Of a stretch of DNA of 64,000 nt, positions 1-13,379 are shown in pieces. The translations under genes and the position numbers were made by a program. The stretch covers positions 466,989 to 530,988 of the forward strand of contig RQTK01000083.1 in NCBI GenBank assembly GCA_003991915.1. Reading direction: 5' to 3'. This DNA comes from Elysia chlorotica (Eukaryota > Mollusca > Gastropoda > Plakobranchidae). The notes beneath the pieces were generated by a model that saw only the letters and a program-made list of their open reading frames with translations, had not been told where the DNA came from and did no database searches. How positions within the stretch are numbered: position 1 is the first letter of the stretch; the number at the start of each line of letters is the position of its first letter.

Positions 1-35
1 TTTTTAAGAGCACTCTATAAATATTGTTCTTGCAG

Positions 36-3000
36 ACACAAAATAAAGATGGGAGAGATTTATGTAAAGCCAAGAGATTCAACTTTGTAAGTGAAGATTT
101 CTTTATAGTTTATGTGTGAATTATCTCTGACAGCTTTAAACCTAATAAATAACATGAGGTTTTTAGAGCATGATTGTTTATCCATTGTCTTAGATGATCA
201 GATAACACTGAGTAAGTTCAAGGATGTTTCTAAATGATCAAACAAAACAAAAGAAAAGAAGAAAAATAGAAAAACCCACTGACCCAATCAGTGGTGTTAG
301 AGTTTGGATGATGGGAGGAAAAAATGAATATAGTTTCAATAAGATGGAATTGGAAAGTAATACTGAAAGCTCATATGATATATTTTCAACACTTCAATAT
401 TGCTTGAAATATAGAAGCTTTGGAAACACCAAATTCTTATAATGATTTATAAATGGAATATGTAGTATGCATGCAAGGCATGTAATGGAAGTATTGTATG
501 TGAATTAACTAAATTTGAGATATTTTTTTTTATATCATTAGCAACAATCTCTTAACAAAATTGCTTTACCGTTCTGTCAAATAACAAACACAGGGGCTAT
601 ATTGTCTATTCTTTCATTCCTCATGTTTTTTGTTTGTTTGTTTTTTGTTGTTGTTTTTGTTGTTTTGTTGTTGTTGTTTTTTGTTTTTTTTTTTTTTTTT
701 TTTGGGGGGGGGGGGGGGTATTGTTGTTCTGTTTCTGTTATTAAGTCTCAATGTTTATATTCCACAGTTTATCTGATTTTATGGAGTTTGTGCAAGACAT
801 GCCAAAATGTGGTGGAGATAGTGTGAAAGTGGCAGAGGCTGCACAGGTACGATAGTTACATAGAAATCTTATAGACTATATCCAGACAGCATTTAATTTT
901 AGCACATGACTGTTTATTGACTTTCATATCATGTTGTAATACTTAATTTCTTTTGTTTTATCTTTATAAGTAAAGTAACTTCAATGAAAGAAATAGTATT
1001 AATAATTATAGACTTTTTAAAGTCAATTTTTGGATGGAGCTTTCCTGTTATCAGCTGCTACATTTTTCTTAGAGAATTGTTATTTTTGTACGCATTCATG
1101 ATAATGAACTCTAATTAATACTATACATCTAAACCGTTATTATTATGATAATTTTTCTTCAAACCTGAACATATACCAAAGATTCCAATTCATCAACATG
1201 ATTTGAATTTTCTTATGTGGACACTATTTTGTGTTGCAGTGGGTTTTCATTTACCCGAAATCTATAACGTTTCTTGGCGCTAGTGGAAACGATATGTTCC
1301 TTGAGGATATCACCTTTAGTATACAGGAGATGAATCTAGCTTATAAAATTGAAAGAAAATCCAAAAAGAATTCAAGTTTTCAGGTTATCATCCGCAATGG
1401 AAGAAGGTATTATTTCTGCCATCAATTGAGTTGATATTTCTTCAATGGTTTCCAGTTTGATACCACTCAAAAAAATATAATTTTTAACGCAATTCCACAC
1501 AATTTCGATTTTATTTCTTCCTTTTAGATCTTGATGTTATATAAATCATTTCATGTTAATTTTCTTAAGTTGTTGCCCTTGCATTTACAAATATGTTGGA
1601 TTTGTTATTCGAAATAGTGGCAAGTGAAAGAATATAGATGGTGTCGAAATATAGCTCATTAAGTTTAATACCTTGATTCGATTTTTAAAATGCGTCTAAG
1701 TAAATGGGAAAAAGAAATGTTTGGAAGTAATTTGCATTTCAGTAATTGCTAGTGTATCCTAATGTGATTCGATACATTGAACATTGAGGAATGTTATTCT
1801 TAAATAAATCCAAATTAGTATGATCACACCTTATACTATGGCTAGAACTAAAGTTGTATATGTTGCATTTGTGGATAATCTATGTGGCCAGTCAAGGGAG
1901 TTAGCTCTACCAACAATAATCTTCCTGGTGCGTTTCTTGAATATTTATAGACAAGATATCTTTTATTAGAAGCAATATTGATAGATGTTCTAACGATGCT
2001 ATTCAGTTTGATGCTATCGATATACAGTTTAATGGTCAATAAGTTCAATGCTTTGCCTCTAAGTCATGTGATCTAGATCCCATCCTTACCAACTTATTAA
2101 TGCAATTTCAAGATACACTGCTGCCACATATAACTTGTATAATTAACACCTCTCTAAACTATGGAGTTGTCCCAAATTCTTTTTTTAATACTTCTAACAC
2201 CCCTCTTAAAAAAAACAATGGTGACCCCGAGAATTTGGAAAACTATTGCCCAGTTTCTAATATGCCTTTTATTCTGGAGAAGATTAATCTTGCTCAGTTA
2301 AAGGCGCACTTGCTTTCAGAAAACCTTTTAGATCTAACTGGTCAGATTATAGGGAGTTGCACAGCACTGACACTGCCTTACTGTGAATAACCAATGATCT
2401 ATTATTATCTAGTGATGCAGGACAAGTATCGTTGTTGACATTATTAGACATGTCAGCAGCATTGGACACAATTGACTACTCAATTCATAACTTAGCATCA
2501 ATTTTGATGAGTCGTGTTGAAGTGGTTTCAGTCATACATTACAATCAGATCACAAGCAGCAGCCATATAAGGAAATTTGTCTGGTTTTAAACCTCTCAGT
2601 TTCGGTGTCCCACATGGTTCGATCATTGGTCCTATCCGCTATACGGCCTATGTAAGACCTTTTTTCCAACGCCATTAGACCCCTTATTATTAGTAATCAT
2701 ATGTTTGCTGATGATACTCAGCTTTATAAATCTTGCACCCCATCGGAAATTTATTTTGTTATTGACGATTTGGAGTTGCGAGACCATACGAAGTTGGATG
2801 CTGAGCAATATTTTGAAGCTGAACGGTGACAAAACTGAAGTAGCTTTATGTGGAACAAGCCACAATGTAAATAATATACCAAATCTAAACCTTTCAATAG
2901 ATAAAAGCACAATTGAAGTTTGTCTTAAAACAAAAAATGCAGGTGTGATTCTCGACAGTTCTTTATAGATTAACTAGAATATTAAATTATGATCTTAAAA

Positions 3001-6000
3001 AGATCAATCAAATAAAGAAATACCATGACTCACAGTCACTTAAAACAGTGGTGTGTGCGTTCGTGCTACATAACTCACAGATGTTATATGCTGTTACCTA
3101 GAGTTCTCATTACTCAAGATATTATAATATGCCACCACTTAGAGTTCTTATTACTCAAGATATTATAATATGCCACTAGCTAAACTTATAATTACTCAAG
3201 ATATTATAATATGCCACTCCCTAGAGTTCTCATTTCTCAAGATATTATAATATACCACTAGCTAGAGTTCTCGTTACTCCAGATGATATGCCACTACTTA
3301 GAGCTGTCCCGGCATGGAAAATGACAAAAGTTGCTGCCAAAAGGTCAAAAGATGAAGATGAAATAAAACAAAGAAATTTGATCCAAATTAACCATTTTAA
3401 TGAGAGTGTTTGCTAAAAAAAAAAACATTTTATTCTGCGACACGCACAAAAAAACATAGCTTTAATAAGCATTATGTCAGCTTATTTCTTAGATGCCTAT
3501 ATAATAAACATAAATGGTGAAATATAATTATTTAATCAAAGAAGTCACGCCCAGCAAACTTATTGTAATACAGGAACATGAGACTCTGTGTCTCCGTAAT
3601 GTATCTGTACTGAGGCTTGTCCCTCTGTTACCTGATGGCTAGTGATTTGCCAGCGAAAAGTGACTTATTACTTAACCTCCTTAACCCGTCTTGATATTTT
3701 CTCGCTGTAAGTAGCAATCTTGAAGTTGTTTTGCATGTGGATTTATGGCCACCATTTTGCACATGCTTCAACTAAAAATTCTACACAGCTGGGTGGTCAG
3801 TCTTTGACAAGGGGATGTTCGCCACTGACAGCATTGAAACCATTCCATGCACAATTCATTGCGGGCTGAAGAGTACATAATAGAGTTCTAACTAAAGTAG
3901 TGGAAATATAGTATTCAATATGATTTTCGAGGGAGTGTTAAGCCTGTGTATGTGTGCAAATGAGACTTTCACACTAGCTTCATCTTGCGATCAATAGGAT
4001 TAATAGTAGGAAGTACGATTGGGATTAGGATATTATGGAAAGGTGGAATGGCAGGCAGACCCTTGAATTTCTTTTGCAAGATCTTGGAAGCGAGGTCTCG
4101 TAAAGAACAGTAATCCTCATTCCAATCCAATTCCCTTTTTTTAATTAATCATTGCCTATATTTAGATTCAATATTATGACTTTTTAATTTTTTTCTAGTG
4201 GAATTAAGGCACTTAAACTTGTATTATTGATCAATATGCACTGGTCTGATACCTCTCCAAAGGAATTTTTCTTTAAGATTGAAAGGCTCATATTATTTAT
4301 TATATAATAACAACATGTTTTGATGTAGCTAGAGAATTTCTACAGCTGTCTCTGTATCTTTTTGTCTGCGTACATAGGAAAAATACCCAGGAAATGACTT
4401 TTTTTTTCAAAGGTTGCAAAATTCTGCCTAGTAATTGTAAAAATTGCACAGAGTTGTAAGTTGTGATCGCAACTTTTCGCTAGGACAGTATAAGCCATGT
4501 TGTATTCTTTTGTCTCTATGTTCCCCAAGTGACAGGAATCTAATATATTTTGGGATGGAATTAATTTTGGAAACACCATGAGCTTTTTCGAGCACCATGT
4601 CCGATTTATGTTTTTGTTGTATTTTTAAAAGATTTTCGCACATTTTTATTTTTTTATCTTTACTTTATTTCTCTAGGATTACTCTTACCAGGTAACCCAG
4701 TGTTATGTAACTTGCACAAACACTAACTCTGTTTTTCTTTTCTGTTATCTTTTTATTTTTTTATTTTTTTTAATCGTTTTACAAAGGTAGATCTAGATCA
4801 AAGTTTTTTTTTATGCTGATTGTAATGATGTTCTGAAATTTAAGTCTTTGTTTTGCATATTTCTTTTTTAAAAATTTAATACAAATTACCGCAGATTTCA
4901 CCTCCAAAAACTGGGAAAAAAACACAGATCACCGTCAATTTCAAATAATATGATCCTATATCTTTTTTTTGTTTCCTTCATGCAGATGGTCAGAAGTGTA
5001 CATCTATGATTCTGGTGTAGCCTCCGTGTCCTCTCCATTCATTGACGCACCCCATGTAACAAGCTTGTTAGAGAGAGCAGAACTAATATTTATTAGTGTA
5101 TGTATTTTAAAAGGTTTTGGTTGGAAATTATACATTAGTCTGAAGCAGAATTGGTCTTTTCAAGAATCCTTCATATCAGGTAGAAGAGGAAGTTTAGGTT
5201 TTTGCATTTCAGAATACCATTACCATACTTTCGCTGATGAGTTCAATCAGGCTTCAATCTAAGTAGTCATTAATTATGTTTCAGAAGCTGATGGAATCAC
5301 TGTTTTGAAGGGGAAACAAAATATTCTTATATTTTTTTCTAGACTTAATCTTGTCACTGTATGTGCGGTACATGTACTTCATTAAAAGTTGTGCATATAA
5401 CCATCTTAATTTCAGAGCCGCAGCTTTTTGTTGATGAATATGGATGTGACCAAACTGGCCTACTTCACAAGCTCTCGCTTTAAGACACTTGGCATGCAGA
5501 TATGTGACGGGATTATTAAAAAGGGATTTGAAAAACAGTTATTAGACGTCATAAAGTTCATCGATATGTTATTCCTCAGTACTGAGGTAATTTTGAATGT
5601 TGTTTGTGTTTTAACTATATTGTCCAACCAGTTTTTATGAAAAGTATGACTGCATGTCAAATTTGGAAAAAAAAAAGAACTTTTAGAAAGTTATACAATT
5701 TTCTTTTTTTAATGTTTTTAATGAGCTTGAATTTAAAATTTAACAATTTCATGCAGTTTTAACACATTCTGCTGATGGCAGCTGATGAACGCCTGTCGAG
5801 CATGATAAGTTATCAAAAAGATAAAGCTATCTTTTTAAAACAAGCTAATTCGTAGAGTGTAAGATGTTTCTATCTGTGATTTTTTGTTTTGTACAACTTA
5901 CAATGGTAAAGAAAATTGTCTGATATTTATATATTATGACAAAAGTGTTGTTTATAAATGACTTTATTTATATTTCTTTTTAATCTCATTGTTTGCCTTA

Positions 6001-9000
6001 ATATTTTTCAGTCCGCACTGAAAATCAACAAAATGTTTAAACTTCAGGTAAAGTAAACCTTAACACATGGCACGTGACACTTGTTTGCTTATTTTTTTAA
6101 TGAAAATATTTGAACCTCAATCAATTTCTCTCCCCAATAGTTTTTTTTTCTTTTCCAAAGTAAAAACATTAATATTCTGTTTTTATATATAAGACTATTA
6201 CTGTTGTCACCACAACTTAAAAAAAAAAGGTCTTTGTGTAAATTAAAAGCACTCACTGCCTAAGAAACCAGTCTAAAAATTCACATTTTAAAATGGGTTT
6301 GAAAAAAAAGATTTTCAACATTTCCTTCTCTGTGTGATATTTCATCATTTTGAGGGTCTCTAACTGTTATGTAACACTGTCAGAGGTGTTAGCAGCAGCC
6401 AAGAACTGAGTTTGTGTTTAAGAGAGGGAAACAGAATTTTAGGAAGACGAGCCTATTGAATTGATTGAAAAGGTCTAAGCATCTGATACAAAGAACAATG
6501 ATTGTGCTGGAAATAATGTCCGTATTGACCTGCTTTAAGATAAGTTTTCAATACCGGATTCTGACTTGGGTTTCTTTTTCCTTAGTTGCTTTTTGCCTAT
6601 TCTCACAAAGTTGCTTTAATTTTTTTATTTGAAGAAATTAAAATTAAAATTACCTTTTTAAAAACTAATTTGCTCTAGAAATCACACTGCCAAAGAATGT
6701 AGCATTGATGGTATGTTGAATATTTTATTTAAAATGCAATATTATCTCATACTTCTAGTATAAATTTATGCATGACATTGCCAAATTGCTACAGTTTAAA
6801 AAAAAATGTTCTCTCTTCTTTAAACAAAATATTCCAGCTTTCAAATTCATCTGTAAGGAAATTAATTTTGATTCTCAAATTTATTTTTGGAAACTTGATA
6901 ATTGGATGTTTTAGATATAAACTACTAAATACAAATTTGAAATTCAGTAAGATATCATGCCCATTGTTCTTTTTGTATAGAAAATGTTCTTGCATTCAGT
7001 GAGTACAATATCCTTGGTGTTTTATTTTGTTGTTGTTGGTTGGGTTGTTTTTTTTGTTGTTTCTTTGCCTTGTTTATTTAAGTTTTTTGTTATAACTATC
7101 ATTAGATTTCAAAAGAAGTTTGCTAATATTATTTTTTTTATTAAAAAAAAATTTTATGTTTTTTTTTCTATTTGAATACTTTCCATGTTATTTTTGCTGT
7201 TAAATTGAAATGAAATAAAAAAGTCTTGGATGGTGTGGAGGGAAGTAGGGAGATCTAAATTTTTACTTTGAGTTCAGATATTGATGACATCCTGATTATA
7301 AAAAACAACCAAATTATTACTTTACTCGTTAAAGAACTTAAAATCTTTAGATGTTCTCTACATTACGAGGAACATTATTTATGTCTCCTGAATCCAAAGT
7401 CTATTATGTTTTGGAGGAAACTTATCAAAAACTAACACCTATACATTAGATGGAATAAGATAGAGATCTCTCAAAATTATTGGCTGTGAATCAACTTCTT
7501 TCAAAGAACGTTCCTCAAGTAATGAAGAAAGCAAAATATATAAAATGAGATTGAAAGTTAAACCACAGTTTTCATAACGAGTATGAATCATCAAAGAAAA
7601 GAAAAAGGGGGAAAGGTGAAGGTGTTTTTTATTGTTAGGACAATGAGGAAGATGATACGAGTAAGGAAAAGTATTGCCAATGAGAAAAGAAAGGTAGTGA
7701 TGTTCTTAAGTAATATTTATCTGTCCCCGCAGAAAATTGCGATCTTGCAACTTTTTTTGCAACTTTTGGCCAAATTGCAACTTTTTGCCTCTTTTGTTGA
7801 TTTTGGAGCTTTTTGCAACTTATCAAAATTTTTAGTAAAATTTCGCAACTTTTATGAAAAATGCAATAATTTTCTGTGTATATTTCACACCGACACAGCT
7901 GTAGAAAGTCTGTACTAGTTCAAAACATGTTGTATTTATTATTATATATTAAATTATATGGTTTTTCAATGTTAAAGTTAAAGAAAAATTTCTTTGGAAA
8001 GGTATCAGACTGTTCCCCCAGAAAATTGTGAATGAAAGTGGCAAACGTTGCAATAAGTTGCAGCCAAAAATGGAGAAAGTTGCAAAACGTTGCAGCCAAA
8101 TATGGTAAAAGTTGCGGCATAATTGTAGCCTTTAAGAATCAATTAAAACAAAAAAGCTGATTTAAAGTAAACAATTTTACAATTACTGTTAATGCACTTT
8201 CACTGACCAATACATTTGCACTGGGATAAACTCGAATCATACAACAATTATAACTCAAGTCTCATCACTAAATGGTGTAAGTACGAAATCAAGATCGATG
8301 TAGTATATACAAAGAAGAGGAGGGAAGAGAGAGACAGAAACTCTGAGAAAGTCAGAGAGAAAGAGTGCGTGTGATAAGTCAATAGTCAGGCACCCAAAAA
8401 AATGTGTCAGTTTAGGAGAAGATTGTTGGAGTATATATGGAGGGATAGTGGGAGGGGGGGGAGGAATTGAGTGGGATGGTGGGGTATGAGCTATCTATGA
8501 AGAAGAATAAACTTCATTACTATTACATGTACTGTATTGTAGTAGTTAATATATGAATCATTTAAGCTTATCTATGGGGCAAAAAGGGGTGAGAATGTGT
8601 AGTACTTGACTTGCCACTTGCTGAAACATGATAGAAACATTCAGAGAGAGACGATAGGAATATTCAGAGAGAGACAAGCTATTATTGTATTATTTGTGTT
8701 ATCGCACCATCAATTTATTAGTCAGAAAAAGCAAATTAACAATTACAAATTGTTTACCTTTCATTGGCTTTTTTTTTCTTCTTTTAATTGATTCTTAAAA
8801 GCTAAAATTATCCTGCAATGATTTTATTTTTTCCATTTTTGGCTGCAACTTTTTGCAACTTTTGCCACTTTCAATCACAATTTTTTGATGGGTAAGAAAC
8901 ATATTGAAATCTCATATGTGATGTGGTTGTATAAAAAGAACTTTCACGATAATCGGTCAAATCGGCAATGCGTGCAAGTTCAATGTCACAGAAGCTTACA

Positions 9001-9878
9001 ACTCATTGTAAGTATATATGCGAGTAAGTTGGCTTTAGTATGACGGACGGACTTATCGTAAGCTATTGCGATGCTGTACTTACAGCCCATTATCTATTTA
9101 TCTAAGACATTTTGTTATTATATTCTACTTATATTCAGAGTGAATTTTCTATTTACATCTTTGGTGTCATCTTCATGAATGCTCATTGATTAAAATAACA
9201 TGTTTTTTGTGGGGTTTTTTTTTTTTAATCGGGAATAAAATTCTATATGTTCTCACTTCGATCACATCATTCAGGTTTAGCATATAGCAGCATTCATTGG
9301 TACCAACTAACAAAAGCATTAAATATATAAATAACTGGTTCGGAACAATTCAATTTTTACTTTTCAGTGTCCTTGGAACACAAAAAGAAGCATAGCCCAC
9401 AACCTACATAAATGGATCATGTCTCTGTCTTTCAAGGCTTGCACTGTGATTGTGTACCAAGGTATCAAAACAGCTTACGTAGCATCAGGTAAACTGTCTT
9501 CTTGATAGGCCTTATACAGTTGTGCATACCTACAACGGCACCCGCTGCAATAGGGGAACATATTAAAAATCCCTGGTTTTTTTCTACTATGTAAAGCCTA
9601 TTACTACTGCTTGGGTTTAAAAGTACAAGAAAAATGGTGAACTTGGATACAGCGGGAGAGGAGAGCGAGCTTGATTCTCCCAAATAATGATCAATCAACC
9701 CGTACAGCATTGTTTTGGGTCTGTCAGAAACATGATACAAAGGTCTAGACCCTTGGCTTTGTCTAGACAAAGGATGGAAACATAATAGTGTGACACAGTG
9801 TGTTATAATAGTGGTCAGCCCAGTGATGAATGAGGTGGAGATAGGCAGACTAAGTTCAGAGAACAAGAGAAAGAGAGG

Positions 9879-9934
<56 letters not shown>

Positions 9935-11209
9935 AATGTCGAAAAGGATGAAGGGAGCATAACAGGTTTTACTGTTAAGTCTAGGTGATCTCAGACCCTT
10001 AGTGAACGTACACAAGAAAAGGAGACAGAGAGCAACAAAAACATAGAACTAATGACAGCCTATTTCAAGGGTCATGGATCACATTATTTTTCAGATGTGT
10101 TAAAAATTGAGATTTTCACTAACAACAAGTGGAACAATAAGTCCTGCTGTTGTCATGTTTTACTGCACTGTAATCAAATATTATTGGCGCCATGATATAG
10201 CTCAAGTAAAAAACATGGTCACAACCTTTTGGTCGCTGCAACAAGATGCATCCATTTAAATGTGAAAAGTACTATTCGTGTGATAGAAGAGTTAATGTAC
10301 ATGTATTGAGGAAATAATAAGGGCCTATGCAAGAGCATATGATATTCAGTGGTGCTTGCAGAGCATAAAATGGTTATCAGGTTTTTTTATAGGCTATTTC
10401 TTAATTTATCTTATATTTCAGGTTCAACCAAAACAATCGTCAAAAGGTATCGCTCCAAGTTTTACCGTTCCCGTAATGTGATAGATCTGTATGGATGTGA
10501 AAATGCATTTGCTGGAGGTATGTACAGTTTTTATTTTATATTTTGTCCTTTTCTTTTTATGCTATACTAATTACTATTAACTGAACAACTCACTATAAGT
10601 TCTCTATGGTCTATCTACTTTTTATAATTTATTTTTGTGTCTGTGGAAGTTAAAAGAATATACTTGTAGTGTCAACTTATCACTCTTTGATATTGAGACA
10701 TATGTCTCAGCAGTAGAGAATTTTTTAGAAGGATTGGGATGGGTGTGGTGAACCTAATATTGTCTTTCTGTGTATTCTCGTAGATATGGATTTGTTCCAG
10801 TGACACATCACCTTTGCTTACAATGGCATAACTTGCATACATTTCATTTCTCTTAAAATAGAACAGTTGACTAATGCTACTTTATCTACCGATTATGGAT
10901 ATCCCCTATCTTCACTTGGTGTTAACGGAGGTGTTGAATTGATTCATTCCTTACACCTCGAACTCCTCAAAATTGGTTGTTATTTTTTTCTCAACATTGT
11001 CTCACACACTGTACCGTGCTGTTTGTCTCCTCTCTGTGCCAGGATACCTATCCCAATATGTACAGAATCTCCCAGTCCAGACCTGCATCAACTGTGCATT
11101 TTTCTGTGCCAGCACCATGGCAACCCAGATAGGCGCGCACTTCCCCATTAACCGCCATGAGCACATGATGACGTGGTACACTGAAGAACAGAATGATAAA
11201 GATCCTTAA
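36..11209 (+). CDS. Adenosine-kinase-like pseudoenzyme, gene A (5' partial, 9 exons)
   Basis: PfkB/ribokinase-fold protein whose exon-by-exon alignment follows adenosine kinase, but probably without kinase activity. Exons read from AG/GT boundaries with matching phases: 36-86, 768-846, 1240-1406, 4986-5097, 5416-5586, 6012-6047, 9368-9488, 10422-10517, 11043-11209 (stop TAA). Together they give 332 codons in one open frame after the split first codon; the N-terminal exons lie left of the window. The catalytic loop DxNGAGDAFVGG of the family reads DLYGCENAFAGG, so the catalytic Asp is Asn (residue 273 of the fragment) and the GAG anion hole is GCE. The NxxE magnesium motif and the PTGTC loop are also gone. 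It shares with gene B the motifs WSEVYI, SRFKTL/GRFKTL and FFCAS..ATQ.G.HFPINR. No frameshift or stop was found, which argues against a dead pseudogene. Function unknown. Confidence 0.85.
686..718 (+). repeat. Poly-T/poly-G tract
   Basis: A T run to 703 is followed by 15 consecutive G (704-718), 50 bases before a gene A exon. The G run could form a quadruplex or be a sequencing-unstable homopolymer. Confidence 0.8.
1240..1406 (+). other. Exon 6-type exon of gene A (167 nt)
   Basis: Begins after gtgttgcag with the codons WVFIYPKS and ends AAGAAG/gtatta, phase 2. It has the same length and phase as gene B exon 25123-25289 and corresponds to the 170-nt exon 40761-40930 of gene C. In a working adenosine kinase this exon carries the PTGTC loop; here the region reads NSSFQV, so that loop is missing. 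Confidence 0.85.
1850..3099 (+). mobile_element. Decayed non-LTR retrotransposon reverse transcriptase
   Basis: Translating across frames gives recognisable RT blocks: SKSCDLDP near 2060, a stretch ending ENYCPVSNMPF near 2240-2270, GVPHGSIIGP near 2605 (usual GVPQG) and FADDTQLY near 2705. The order and wording fit Jockey/CR1-type LINE reverse transcriptases. Stops and frameshifts separate the blocks, so it is inactive. It sits on the + strand in the intron of gene A between 1406 and 4986. The 5' limit is uncertain. Confidence 0.8.
3100..3299 (+). repeat. 41-bp tandem minisatellite, about 5 copies
   Basis: Four 41-bp units begin at 3100, 3141, 3182 and 3223, and a shortened fifth of 36 bp at 3264. 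Each carries the core ACTCAAGATATTATAATATG followed by CCACT and, in most units, TAGAGTTCT. Units differ by only a few bases. The array follows directly after the decayed RT and may derive from its 3' end. Confidence 0.85.
7722..8118 (+). repeat. TGCAACTTTT-rich dispersed repeat
   Basis: Two arms, 7722-7870 and 7995-8118, start with similar sequence (TGTCCCCGCAGAAAATTG and TGTTCCCCCAGAAAATTG). They hold repeated TTGCAACTTTT in one orientation and AAAGTTGCA in the other. Related fragments occur at 3303-3345, 4400-4490 and 8836-8880. It has no coding potential and lies inside a gene A intron. Confidence 0.45.
9878..9930 (+). repeat. (GA)n microsatellite
   Basis: GA dinucleotide array in the intron of gene A between exons 9368-9488 and 10422-10517. 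The Leu/Ser-rich reading frame on the - strand here is a by-product of the repeat. Confidence 0.85.
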
Positions 11210-11599
11210 AAGATGATGATAGAAGAATTAAATAATATTTAATCTTTTTCTGACTTTAATTTTGTTCTGTAAAAAATGAAAAAATATACAAGAATGTTTC
11301 ATATACATACAAATTTGAAAAAAAAAAAATTTTTCATGCTGACATCAAACTCTTCTGTAATTATTGAGTCCTTTTTTAGGTCTTATGCTATAGCATGATC
11401 TCTAACTTCCTTTCTCCCTTCCCATTGATACTTGAATATTCTACATGAACAATAGGGTACATTCCATTGAAAAGATGGAGCCCGAAATGGAACCTACTCG
11501 GGTGCAAATTCTTGCATCAGATACTCAGCCAATGTATAAGGAACTTGTAACAAACAGTGGAATTATGAGATACATAACAAACTACACTCTATTCAATCA

Positions 11600-11770
11600 C
11601 ATGCGTGTCACTGGTCGGGAGTATCTCAGGTTAGATGACAAGACCAAGTGGTACTTGATCGATTAAGGCTGGGTTAGTGGCACTTGATTGATTTTGGCTG
11701 GGACAATATAACCCATTCCTGAAAGGTGAAGAGCTGCCACAATTTTAGTTTTTATACCTGCAACTTTGTA
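11600..11770 (+). mobile_element. Decayed LINE 3'-end fragment, related to 14815-15129
   Basis: The segment holding GACCAAGTGGTACT and GGTGAAGAGC aligns with the better preserved copy at 14860-14960, with stops and small gaps. It would encode the RRDQVVLDR to CHTCNC part of a non-LTR retrotransposon C-terminus. Confidence 0.55.
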
Positions 11771-12224
11771 TATAACAAAATTTAGCTTTGATAATTTGAT
11801 ATTCACAGAAAGTTTACACTACTGCATAATATAATTTTCCATTTTAAGCGACCAGTTTTTATACACAATTTCTATGCTTTTACCAATCCATGAAATTAAA
11901 GAAGGAATCACTGTTACTAGTGTATTGTATTAACTGTGTAGAACATCATGAGCACAATATAGACATGACTCTGCGGACATGCAGTAAATACATGTCTAAT
12001 TCTAAATGATAAACTCAAACCACTGCATTGCTGAGTTCTTGCTAACAAAAGTGTTCATCAGATGAGAGTCCAAAAGAAAAATATTGTTTGTTTGAGTTGT
12101 TACTTCAAAACCCTAAATGGATAGTTGGCAACCTTGAAACAACATTTTGATTTAGTTTTTATATCCTTTTCAACATAAAAGGAAATAGTGAGGAGGGGGG
12201 AGGGGGGGAGTCTTTGAAAAATAG

Positions 12225-12420
12225 GTAAACAACTCAAAATATTATTTGAGATGTGAGATGCATGTAATAAACTCGAGATATCTGGGATGCATGGGTAAAT
12301 AGCTTGAGATATTTGATATACATGGGTGCCATAAATAATGTGAGATATTTGAGATATTATGCAGTGAAATTATGCAAGATATGTGAGATGCATCGGTAAA
12401 TAACTTGAGATGGGTAAATG
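12225..12420 (+). repeat. Imperfect AT-rich minisatellite
   Basis: About five irregular repeats of a 30-40 bp unit built from TAAATAACTTGAGATATTTG and GAGATGCATGGG. Unit lengths vary. Confidence 0.55.
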
Positions 12421-13379
12421 TGGATTAAGCCATAAATGTCAGACAAAGAGGGATAAAGAGATACACAGACAAACGGACATTAGGAACGAAGGGGAGTTTA
12501 TGTGATGCAGATTGATAAAGTCGTGTACCTTTATGAAATTTATACGAGAGCAGACATGATAATACATTTAGTTGTATTGGAAGATGAATAAAAAAGGAAA
12601 GAAGGGATGAGAGAGAGAGAAAGAGATGTATTGGTACTAGGTATCATTTTTTTGTCGTGTTCAATGAGGGCATATGAAAACAGAGATAAACATGAATAAA
12701 TGTAATTCATATATCACTTGATTATATGGAACAATAGGTCATTGGATGAGCATTCAGATGTTTCCGCCATAAGATTTTGGTTGTCTTTTCTAAGATAAGC
12801 ATTTTGACTAATTCGGGACATATCCATAATTTTACTTTATTTATATGGGAGGACATAACTGTGTACAAACTATAAAAAAAAATTATCTGTGCTGTGCCAG
12901 GTTTTTATTACATGTATATTTTTTAACGAATCTTTCAGTTCTACCATTTTTTGTTCCATTTATTAATAAAAACCAAGGGAGACTTCATCACTCTGTATTG
13001 AAGATAGAAAAAATGACACTTGTTAGTTCTTACTTTTTGATGATTGTTTCTATGTCATATTAAAAATACATTACAATAATCTATTAAATCTGTTTATTTT
13101 CAGTAAAATGTTTGAAATAATGCCCAAGCTCTCTTTAGTTTTACAGCAAACTAATTATATTCGCACCACTGCACCCCTCATACCAAATTGCATTGCAAAA
13201 CTTGTTTACCCCACTCTAGACGTACTGTTACATTTTTACTAGTTGGGACTACATGTACAACCCAGTCCACCCAGTTTTTTTTATTTTTTAATATATGTGT
13301 GTGTGTGTGTGTGTACTTGATTATAATATCAGCATTGTTGATATAGCAGTCAACAAAAGGAGCGTGAAATAAGGGTTTG

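Larger units (their letters stand above)
11210..13379. other. Intergenic: 3' flank of gene A with repeat debris
   Basis: No gene seen. It holds the probable 3' UTR of gene A, a decayed LINE 3' end (11600-11770), an imperfect AT-rich minisatellite (12225-12420) and a (TG)n tract (about 13293-13313). Short open frames here have no recognisable similarity. Confidence 0.6.

Noticed and set aside
9465-9866. 133-codon - strand frame overlapping a gene A exon
   Set aside because: It overlaps the exon 9368-9488 on the opposite strand and has no recognisable domain; probably chance.
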